Both the position numbers and the translations under genes were made by a program. The notes beneath the pieces are model-generated. The model searched no databases. It saw nothing but the letters and a program-made list of their open reading frames with translations, and had not been told where the DNA came from. DNA of 5,418 bases from Candidatus Iainarchaeum sp. (GTDB lineage: Archaea; Iainarchaeota; Iainarchaeia; Iainarchaeales; Iainarchaeaceae), in assembly GCA_013331625.1 (NCBI GenBank), contig DUGC01000051.1:441-5858 (forward strand), in the 5' to 3' direction. This document shows positions 1 to 4,676 of the stretch, one piece after another (the stretch's first letter is position 1; the number at the start of each line of letters is the position of its first letter).

Positions 1-1
1 C

Positions 2-184
2 GGCCTTTCCCGCCACGAATCGCTTGCAGCGCTAAATTCGCTCCAGCGCCGCGGGATCATAAATGAGCGGGGCGGGATTTATTATTGTGAGAATTTCGCT
101 CAAAAGCTCTTCGCGCTAATAAATGACTGCGAAAGCGTCAGCGCATATACTGCAATGCAGGGGGAAGTCCATGCACGCTCATGA
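2..184 (+). CDS. 3' end of a gene ending in a winged-helix-like domain (5' truncated)
   Basis: An open frame runs in from the left edge and ends at a TGA at 182-184, giving 60 residues. The visible part begins GLSRHESLAALNSLQRRG and continues IINERGGIYYC. This is the pattern of a recognition helix followed by a short beta wing, then an amphipathic C-terminal helix (ENFAQKLFALIND). It resembles the second half of the winged-helix domain in the gene at 476-1360: in both, an LS start, a helix with L..L spacing, G-(I/V)-(I/L) and a YY pair line up. I therefore infer a DNA-binding regulator, or the winged-helix tail of a longer protein. The stop lies 14 bases past the start of the next gene, which suggests translational coupling. 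The N-terminal part is outside the window, so family and function cannot be fixed. The first 60 bases are clearly GC-rich. Confidence 0.6.
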   Translation, partial: GLSRHESLAALNSLQRRGIINERGGIYYCENFAQKLFALINDCESVSAYTAMQGEVHARS

Positions 185-422
185 TAGCTCTTATGGGGCC
201 TGCAGATCATGCATTAGCTTACGTGCGATAGCAGGCCTGCTAATAGTGCTTGCAGCGCTCTTTGCAATCGCCTTTATCGCTTATTCAGCTGGTTTTGGAG
301 GTGGCCTTGGGCAAATGGGCCACCCCAAACCCCCTACTATCACCCCCACTATAACCCCAATACGCTTTGTTTCACCCGTATACCTCTGGAGCCTTGAGAT
401 GTGCAAGAACTGCTTATTGTGA
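171..422 (+). CDS. Small single-pass membrane protein with paired CxxC motifs
   Basis: This 83-residue protein matches no family I recognise. A hydrophobic stretch at residues 19-40 (AIAGLLIVLAALFAIAFIAY) is a clear membrane helix. Arg12 and Arg18 before it favour a cytoplasmic N-terminus and an outside C-terminus. CxxC pairs lie on both sides: C11-R-S-C14 just before the helix and C78-K-N-C81 at the extreme C-terminus. Between them is a Gly-rich turn (GFGGGLG) and a Pro/Thr tract (PTITPTITP). I chose the ATG at 171 because AGGGGGA at 159-165 gives a purine-rich ribosome site 5 bases upstream, and the 14-base overlap with the previous gene suits coupling. A longer form from the ATG at 123 is possible but would overlap the previous gene by 62 bases and has no such site. 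The cysteines could bind metal or form disulfides; that is speculation. The composition and the fit to neighbouring genes support a real gene, but not strongly. Confidence 0.5.
   Translation: MHAHDSSYGACRSCISLRAIAGLLIVLAALFAIAFIAYSAGFGGGLGQMGHPKPPTITPTITPIRFVSPVYLWSLEMCKNCLL
291..331. repeat. Long imperfect inverted repeat (hairpin)
   Basis: The left arm at 291-306 pairs with the right arm at 318-331. The inner 7 bp are perfect (GGTGGCC with GGCCACC). They are followed by GG/CC and GGTTT/AAACC after single-base bulges at A299 and T296. The total is about 14 bp with an 11-base loop (307-317). It lies inside the small membrane-protein gene, over its Gly-rich turn. No T tract follows, so it does not look like an intrinsic terminator. 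Confidence 0.6.
323..358 (-). other. Putative G-quadruplex motif (four G runs on the minus strand)
   Basis: On the + strand there are C runs at 323-326, 330-334, 343-347 and 355-358. The minus strand therefore has four runs of at least four G with loops of 7, 8 and 3 bases. This fits a relaxed G-quadruplex pattern on the minus strand and a possible i-motif on the + strand. The run at 323-326 is shared with the right arm of the adjacent hairpin, so the two structures would compete. The stretch encodes the Pro/Thr tract of the small membrane protein, so it may simply be a low-complexity coding repeat. Confidence 0.45.
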
Positions 423-463
423 ATTTCACCTTGTAAATGCCTGTTTCTGTGATGAGATATACC

Positions 464-467
464 GGAG
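464..467 (+). promoter_or_regulatory. Ribosome binding site deciding the start of the winged-helix gene
   Basis: GGAG at 464-467 lies 8 bases before the ATG at 476. The earlier in-frame ATGs at 437 and 452 have no comparable site, so this supports the start at 476. Confidence 0.55.
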
Positions 468-475
468 TTGCGATA

Positions 476-1360
476 ATGGCCACTGCTACTGCTACCTTAT
501 CAACCGAGGAGTTGATTTTTAACCCTTTTTACAGATCCACTATGCATATGGGTGCAGCCACAACCAAAGACAAAGTGAAACAGATCCTCTCTTCAGCTCC
601 CACCCTCACTGCAAAGCAGATCCACAATAGGCTTACGCGCGAGCACGCCCTTTCAAATACCTATCAGGCCACGCACAAGGCACTCAAGCAGATGATGGGG
701 GAAGGGGTACTACTCAAAACTGCAGCGGCTTATTACCTCAACCCGCAATGGGTTGAAAATTACAAAAAGCAGGCCGAGCAGCTCGCGGAGAGGGTGAAAA
801 ATAAAGATTTGGAGTTTGATATCTCGCAAATGAAAGAGGGGGAATCTGTGCATTTGTCATTTGATGGTATTGTGCCGGTGGGTTGGTTTTTGATTAATAC
901 TATAATGAATGCGCCAAATCCGAAACACAAACCATGTTTGGCACTCTGGCGATTTTGTTATTCAGTAGTGGGGCTCCCTGAAAAATATATTACTCGGCTC
1001 AAGGATGCAGGTAAAATGAGTGCATGGCATATACTAATTGAGGAAGATAGCCCGGTGGACCGGATGTTTGGCGAGACCATGCTTGTCTATGGGGTGGCAA
1101 GCGTAAAATACGGGGTCAAATGTGCAACAAGTTTGAGCGATAAGATGATCAGCGGGGATTATGTTGCAGAGATAATCTACCCTTCTCATTTCAGGAAATT
1201 ATGGTGGATCCAGAATCATCTTCCCAAAAAAATAGTGGAATTCAATATTGCAAAACATATCATGCTGATGAGGGAGATAGCCCCGAAAATTGAAGTAATA
1301 CTAACCTTCAATAGCAAGTTGGCGGATGAATACAGGAAGGAATACCATAACAAGAAATGA
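476..1360 (+). CDS. Winged-helix protein with unrecognised C-terminal domain
   Basis: The protein has 294 residues when started at ATG 476. Residues about 28-92 form a winged-helix DNA-binding domain: a first helix (KDKVKQILSSAP), then LTAKQIHNRLTREH and a recognition helix (TYQATHKALKQMMGEG), then a wing ending in AAAYYLNPQWV. A charged helix follows (KKQAEQLAERVKNKD), possibly a dimerisation linker. The remaining ~180 residues look mixed alpha/beta, with VHLSFDGIVPVGWF, a Trp pair in HFRKLWWIQNH and VILTFNSKLADEYRKEY near the end. This layout is common in archaeal one-component regulators, where the C-terminal domain senses a signal. From memory it resembles archaeal helix-turn-helix proteins of this size, but I cannot name the family. 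The start at 476 follows a GGAG site; starting at 437 would add 13 residues. It lies 53 bases after the small membrane protein with no obvious promoter between, so the two may be cotranscribed. Confidence 0.8.
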   Translation: MATATATLSTEELIFNPFYRSTMHMGAATTKDKVKQILSSAPTLTAKQIHNRLTREHALSNTYQATHKALKQMMGEGVLLKTAAAYYLNPQWVENYKKQAEQLAERVKNKDLEFDISQMKEGESVHLSFDGIVPVGWFLINTIMNAPNPKHKPCLALWRFCYSVVGLPEKYITRLKDAGKMSAWHILIEEDSPVDRMFGETMLVYGVASVKYGVKCATSLSDKMISGDYVAEIIYPSHFRKLWWIQNHLPKKIVEFNIAKHIMLMREIAPKIEVILTFNSKLADEYRKEYHNKK

Positions 1361-1363
1361 ATC

Positions 1364-1381
1364 AAGAATAAAAAAATTCTT
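1364..1381 (-). terminator. Possible terminator for the minus-strand reductase gene
   Basis: AAGAAT and ATTCTT form a 6-bp stem around six A. Read on the minus strand this gives a run of seven T (1376-1370), the kind of T tract at which archaeal RNA polymerase stops. A second minus-strand T tract lies at 1397-1393. The element is just after the winged-helix gene and could limit read-through from both sides. Confidence 0.35.
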
Positions 1382-1430
1382 AAGACATTGCCAAAAATGG
1401 CTCGTTGTATTAGTGTATATCTGAAGAATT

Positions 1431-1445
1431 AACTGAAGCAGTTTT
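1431..1445 (+). terminator. Possible terminator for the winged-helix gene
   Basis: AACTG-AAG-CAGTT forms a 5-bp hairpin with a 3-base loop, running into TT on the + strand. It sits between two convergent genes, where a terminator is expected. The stem is short and AT-containing, so the call is weak. Confidence 0.25.
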
Positions 1446-1455
1446 GTGTGCCTTG

Positions 1456-2499
1456 CTAACCCCCAAAGATAAGCTTTCTATCTTCGGGGTTGCCCATTTT
1501 CCTAGATTTAATAAATTTTTTGTTCAAGCGTTTCAAAAGAGGCTTACATTTTTCCTTATATGACTCCATTTTACTTTTGAGGTTAGAATTGAATGCTTCA
1601 GCACAATACTTCCCGCTTAAAAGAGCATAGCTAATGCCCTCTGCACTACTAGGGCTAATCAAAGCAGCGGCTTCACCGCATAAAAAAATAGAATCTTTTC
1701 CCAAAAAAATTTCATCCAATGATGATGGCCTCAAGACAATAGCCGATTCTATTTTTCCATCGCCCGTTATACCAAATTTTTCAGAGACCTTCTTTTTAAA
1801 CAAATCAAATTTTTCTTTTGCCTTGAAAGGAGATACCGCTGCACCAATCTCAACACAATCGCCTTTGGGTATCAACCACCCGTAAAAGTCAGTAATTTCA
1901 TCATCAAAAATGAAATATGCGCGATCCAGCTTAAAACCGCTTATCAATTCCTGTATAGCCACGTAATACCTTATATTTTTAGAAAAAATCTTTTTCCTGA
2001 CAATCGAAAGAGCCCCATCACACCCTACAAGATATTTTGTGACAACAGAGGTAGTCTTCCCATTGTGTTCCAGTAGCAGAACAATCAAGTTCTTGTCATG
2101 GGTATAAAAAAAATCCACGAGTTTGGTATTCTCCAAAATGGACATATTTTTATCCAACACTTTTGAAAATAACCAATTATCTAGCTCTTTCCTGCAAGTG
2201 TTTATAAAATTCTTTTTGACATGTTTTTCGGAATTGCTGGCCCAATCCTGATATACAATGTCAATAGCAGATGGTTTTGAAAGCACTTCAGGAGGCAGGC
2301 TAGCCCCTGAAAAAAAGCCTTTTGAGTTGTTTACAAGAATTCCGCTGCAAGCCTTGAACCTGGGAAAAGACCTAGAATCAATCATCAAAGTAGAGTATTT
2401 ATTATCTGCCAACGAACCTAAAAAAGAACAACCTGCGGCACCACCACCAACAACCACGATGTCATAACCAAACTTCAGCCTATTAAGTTCTATTTTCAA
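1456..2499 (-). CDS. Geranylgeranyl-reductase-family FAD-dependent oxidoreductase
   Basis: This 347-residue flavoprotein should reduce isoprene double bonds in prenylated lipids, using FAD. Visible motifs in order: the dinucleotide-binding fold DIVVVGGGAAGCS (G18, G20, G23) with Asp41 ending the second strand; FKACSGIL at 48-55, matching the family K-x-C-x-G segment; GCDGALSIVR at 159-168, the second FAD signature; FYGWLIPKG at 206-214, the family's Y-x-W-x-(F/I)-P type lipid-pocket motif; and GEAAALISPSSAEGIS at 275-290, matching the usual GDAAG...P...EGI. The usual Asp of the GD motif is Glu276. It is shorter than the ~390-450 residues common in the family, with loss apparently in the C-terminal part. 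The start is TTG, supported by a GAGGG site 5 bases upstream; no ATG lies in frame before it. It is transcribed divergently from the cis-prenyltransferase-UbiA operon. The substrate could be ether lipid, a dolichol-like polyprenol or a quinone side chain. Other FAD hydroxylases or halogenases share the fold but not the 206-214 motif. Confidence 0.88.
   Translation of the reverse strand: MKIELNRLKFGYDIVVVGGGAAGCSFLGSLADNKYSTLMIDSRSFPRFKACSGILVNNSKGFFSGASLPPEVLSKPSAIDIVYQDWASNSEKHVKKNFINTCRKELDNWLFSKVLDKNMSILENTKLVDFFYTHDKNLIVLLLEHNGKTTSVVTKYLVGCDGALSIVRKKIFSKNIRYYVAIQELISGFKLDRAYFIFDDEITDFYGWLIPKGDCVEIGAAVSPFKAKEKFDLFKKKVSEKFGITGDGKIESAIVLRPSSLDEIFLGKDSIFLCGEAAALISPSSAEGISYALLSGKYCAEAFNSNLKSKMESYKEKCKPLLKRLNKKFIKSRKMGNPEDRKLIFGG
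1458..1491. repeat. Inverted repeat over the 3' end of the reductase gene
   Basis: AACCCC (1458-1463) pairs with GGGGTT (1486-1491). AAGATA (1466-1471) pairs with TATCTT (1479-1484). A small internal loop separates the two stems, giving 12 bp around a 7-base loop. It covers the last codons and stop of the minus-strand gene. It could protect or terminate that transcript, but no T tract follows directly; the nearest minus-strand T tracts are about 60-90 bases further on. Confidence 0.5.
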
Positions 2500-2504
2500 G
2501 CAAT

Positions 2505-2509
2505 CCCTC
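2505..2509 (-). promoter_or_regulatory. Ribosome binding site supporting a TTG start
   Basis: The minus strand reads AAGAGGGATTGC directly before TTG at 2499-2497. GAGGG ends 5 bases before the start codon. This site is the main reason to accept a TTG start for the reductase. Confidence 0.6.
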
Positions 2510-2517
2510 TTAATATA

Positions 2518-2528
2518 AAATATAAATA
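2518..2528 (+). promoter_or_regulatory. TATA-box-like promoter for the cis-prenyltransferase-UbiA operon
   Basis: AAATATAAATA lies about 16-26 bases before the ATG at 2544, the distance expected between an archaeal TATA box and a transcription start at or near the start codon. No Shine-Dalgarno site precedes that ATG, so the transcript is probably leaderless. The element is inferred from base pattern and position only. Confidence 0.5.
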
Positions 2529-2530
2529 GA

Positions 2531-2542
2531 GTATAAATATAT
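2531..2542 (-). promoter_or_regulatory. TATA-box-like promoter for the reductase gene
   Basis: On the minus strand this reads ATATATTTATAC. A start about 25 bases downstream would fall near 2510, just before the GAGGG site, giving a very short leader. The element lies next to the opposite-strand TATA-like element, so transcription factor binding for one direction may affect the other. Confidence 0.4.
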
Positions 2543-2543
2543 T

Positions 2544-3221
2544 ATGATAAGAAGCATTATAAGGCACGTCCTGATAATACCAGACGGCAATAGGAGATGG
2601 GCAAAAAAGAATAATAAAAGTCTTAAAGAAACTTACAAGCATGCCCTCTTGGCAGTGACAACAAAATTAATAGAATCTATTCTAATTGAAAACAAGGTAA
2701 AAATACTTACAATATTTATTATTTCTAGAGACAACGTCTTAAAAAGAAAAGCTGTGGAACTGAAGCCAATTATTGACAATGAGATACTGACCTTCAATGA
2801 ATGGATGCGGAATGAAAAATTTAGGCGTGCAGGAATAAAATTTAAATTCATCTGGGGCAATGTCAAATTGCCACGAAAATACATTTATTCTGCCAAAAAT
2901 CTGGAACGGAGCACTGATGGGAATACTGGTCCGACATGTAATTTTCTAGCTGGGTATGATGCTGAATCTGAAAGTAAAAATGCTATAAAGAAGATAAAAA
3001 ATAGAAAGATAAAGAGCCTCGTGCCCTATTTGGCACTTAATGAGCCAATAGACTTAATAATAAGAACTGGTGGAGAAAAACGATTGTCGGGAGCGCCTCT
3101 CCTTCAGTCAGCTTATGCAGAAATTGAATTCTTGAAAGAGTATTATCCACAAATAAAAACTAACATGATAAAAAAGATGCTGTTGAATTTTGGGAAAAAG
3201 GACAGAAGATTCGGTGTTTAA
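2544..3221 (+). CDS. uppS: cis-Prenyltransferase (undecaprenyl diphosphate synthase family)
   Basis: This 225-residue enzyme should extend an allylic diphosphate with isopentenyl diphosphate in Z configuration, giving a polyprenyl carrier precursor. The N-terminal RHVLIIPDGNRRWAKK (7-22) holds catalytic Asp14, with Asn16 and Arg18. His33 in YKHAL matches the family GHKAG His. FIISRDNVLKR (58-68) matches the family AFSxENWxRP. NFLAGYDAESE (133-143) matches the NxAxxYGGR segment. DLIIRTGGEKRLSG (170-183) supplies the diphosphate-binding arginines, and QSAYAEIEF (188-196) the metal-binding Glu193. Departures: Val65 replaces the usual Trp, YDA replaces YGG, and SGA replaces SNF. The length is slightly short for a family of ~230-250. 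The start is fixed: a TAA lies in frame at 2523 and no start codon falls between. No ribosome site precedes it, so the mRNA is probably leaderless. UbiA follows after 12 bases. Product length and final use (glycan carrier or other lipid) are unknown. Confidence 0.9.
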   Translation: MIRSIIRHVLIIPDGNRRWAKKNNKSLKETYKHALLAVTTKLIESILIENKVKILTIFIISRDNVLKRKAVELKPIIDNEILTFNEWMRNEKFRRAGIKFKFIWGNVKLPRKYIYSAKNLERSTDGNTGPTCNFLAGYDAESESKNAIKKIKNRKIKSLVPYLALNEPIDLIIRTGGEKRLSGAPLLQSAYAEIEFLKEYYPQIKTNMIKKMLLNFGKKDRRFGV

Positions 3222-3233
3222 AGGGACACAAAC

Positions 3234-4106
3234 ATGACTATTGACTTAACTAAATTTATAGAGCTTACAGTTCCACAAAACCTGCTTATAATATTCATTA
3301 GCCCAATTGCAGCATATGTAGTAATAAACCAAATGTTGCCGGGTTTGGAAATAATACCTATAATGCTTTCGTTGTCGTTTGCTGTTCTTGGATTCAATTC
3401 ACTTAACATGGTTTTTGACCTTGAATTGGATAAAATAGATAAGCCAAAAAGACCCTTGCCAAGCGGACGAGTTACGGTAGATGAAGCTATCAAATTATCT
3501 GTTTTTTTGTTTTTAACATCCTTTATAATTTCATTTTTTACAAACCTCGAGTTTGTATTATTATTAATAGCTTTCTTTGTCGTTTCTTATATTTACAGCT
3601 CACCTATAATACACATCAAAAAGTATATTTGGGGAAGCTCTTTTACAGGCACGTTCCAGTATGCTCTAATCCCCGTGCTGTCTGCTGCGACAATTTCGCC
3701 TAAAGAACTGCCAGTGGTATTTTTTGTTTATGTGATATCCACCTATCTAGTCATTTCAAATGTAAAGGATATTGAAGATGTGGATGGTGAAAAGGAAAAC
3801 AAGATAAGCTCTTTTCCGATACTATTTGGGGTAAATAATACATTGGCACTGGTGCTAATTGGGCCAATTGTCCTAAATGTCTGTATTGCAATTCTTATTT
3901 TTGCAAACATTATTGAAAAAAAATACTTTTATTTGGTTATGGCATCAATAATCAGTTATTCTGCATTCGCATTGTTGATTTGGAGAGAACACAAAAAAAC
4001 TTATGGAAATAAAAACATTACAACCCAATCAAATGTAGTAACGTTAACTACGATTGCAACCCTATTTTCACAAATAGTTTATGCAATTGTTGCAATGTTC
4101 GGATGA
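3234..4106 (+). CDS. ubiA: UbiA-family membrane prenyltransferase
   Basis: This 290-residue integral membrane enzyme transfers a prenyl group from a prenyl diphosphate to an acceptor, using Mg2+ held by two Asp-rich motifs. The first is N58-M-V-F-D62-L-E-L-D66 followed by DKPKRPLPSG (69-78), a near-exact UbiA signature. The second is K178-D179-I-E-D182-V-D-G-E186, followed by ISSFPILFG, matching KDxxDxxGD and the TLP(V/I)xxG segment. About nine hydrophobic segments can be seen (roughly 15-33, 38-60, 86-103, 106-124, 137-155, 158-176, 203-226, 231-250, 266-288), the family's usual fold. A ribosome site AGGGA (3222-3226) lies 7 bases before the ATG and touches the stop of the upstream gene, so the two are surely cotranscribed. 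In archaea, candidates include digeranylgeranylglyceryl phosphate synthase, quinone prenyltransferases and haem farnesyltransferase. The reductase neighbour favours a lipid role, but I cannot choose. Base use is very AT-rich, below 20% GC in places. Confidence 0.9.
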   Translation: MTIDLTKFIELTVPQNLLIIFISPIAAYVVINQMLPGLEIIPIMLSLSFAVLGFNSLNMVFDLELDKIDKPKRPLPSGRVTVDEAIKLSVFLFLTSFIISFFTNLEFVLLLIAFFVVSYIYSSPIIHIKKYIWGSSFTGTFQYALIPVLSAATISPKELPVVFFVYVISTYLVISNVKDIEDVDGEKENKISSFPILFGVNNTLALVLIGPIVLNVCIAILIFANIIEKKYFYLVMASIISYSAFALLIWREHKKTYGNKNITTQSNVVTLTTIATLFSQIVYAIVAMFG

Positions 4107-4124
4107 GGAAACAGCAATCAGGTT

Positions 4125-4676
4125 TCACATTAATTGGGTTTTTATTTCCTGATTTGAAAGGTCAAACCTGTTCTTTGGCATTAGTAAAAATTCGCATGCA
4201 TTGTCCCCCCTAGCCAAGCACTTTGTTTCTATCGCATCCAAATCTTCGCCGTAAACATAAGACCATGCGCCACATACGAGGCCTCTGAAAAAATGGTCTA
4301 TTGGCTTGTCACTTGGACCGTAAACAATTGCATTTGCAGATTTTTCAAGAAGGACTATAAGGGATTTTTCTGAGTCTTTTTTAGTCCTTACTGTTACTTT
4401 GCCCCACCCGGCCAAACTAATCAAGTCAGGCCCCCACTGCATGACATCCTTAGTTTTCAACTGATAATCTTTGTCCATCGACCTGAACCATTCTTTTCCA
4501 TTTATCTTGGCTACCTGATAAACAAGATTATCTAAACCTTTTTTATCCAATTCCTTCTGAAGCAGAACGATGAAATTTGTCGGGATTATAGATATAGGAA
4601 TATTGAAAAGAGTTACACTACCTTCCTCAAAAACGAATTTTCGGTGTAACAGCAAATCTGAAACTAGTTTAAACAT
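4125..4676 (-). CDS. V4R-domain protein (small-ligand sensor type)
   Basis: This 183-residue protein has the layout of the V4R (4-vinyl reductase) family: an N-terminal part with a hydrophobic strand and helix, then a C-terminal core. The core contains DHFFRGLVCGAWSYVYGEDLD (about 127-147) and the signature E150-T-K-C153-L-A-R-G-D-N-A-C161-E-F. The conserved Glu and two Cys are where family members may bind metal or a small ligand. V4R domains occur in bacteriochlorophyll enzymes and in many sensory proteins; no catalytic role is implied here. I chose the ATG at 4676 because GGAGAT lies 7 bases upstream and the start then overlaps the ATPase stop by 8 bases. A start at 4691 would add MEIKI and a 23-base overlap. 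It sits downstream of the KaiC-like ATPase in one operon, so the two proteins probably act together. Its 3' end is 18 bases from the convergent UbiA gene. Confidence 0.82.
   Translation of the reverse strand: MFKLVSDLLLHRKFVFEEGSVTLFNIPISIIPTNFIVLLQKELDKKGLDNLVYQVAKINGKEWFRSMDKDYQLKTKDVMQWGPDLISLAGWGKVTVRTKKDSEKSLIVLLEKSANAIVYGPSDKPIDHFFRGLVCGAWSYVYGEDLDAIETKCLARGDNACEFLLMPKNRFDLSNQEIKTQLM
4139..4147 (+). terminator. Possible T-rich terminator after UbiA
   Basis: GGG followed by TTTTTATTT lies about 33 bases past the UbiA stop, inside the last codons of the convergent gene. Archaeal transcription can end at T tracts without a strong hairpin. AATCAGG (4116-4122) and CCTGATT (4149-4155) flank it as a distant inverted repeat. 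Support is positional only. Confidence 0.35.

Noticed and set aside
123..170. Longer form of the small membrane protein starting at ATG 123
   Set aside because: It would overlap the upstream frame by 62 bases and lacks a ribosome site; ATG 171 has a purine-rich site at good spacing.
437..475. Earlier start (ATG 437 or 452) for the winged-helix gene
   Set aside because: No ribosome site at either, whereas GGAG precedes ATG 476 by 8 bases, and the added residues carry no domain.
1634..2467. Open frames on the + strand opposite the reductase gene
   Set aside because: They lie antisense to a gene with clear FAD motifs and their products show no family features.
2633..3493. Open frames on the - strand opposite the cis-prenyltransferase and UbiA genes
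   Set aside because: Antisense shadows of genes with strong conserved motifs; no ribosome site or recognisable domain.
4116..4155. Inverted repeat AATCAGG / CCTGATT as a strong terminator
   Set aside because: Seven base pairs with a 26-base loop is weak, and the T tract lies in the loop rather than after the stem; the T tract alone is the better candidate.
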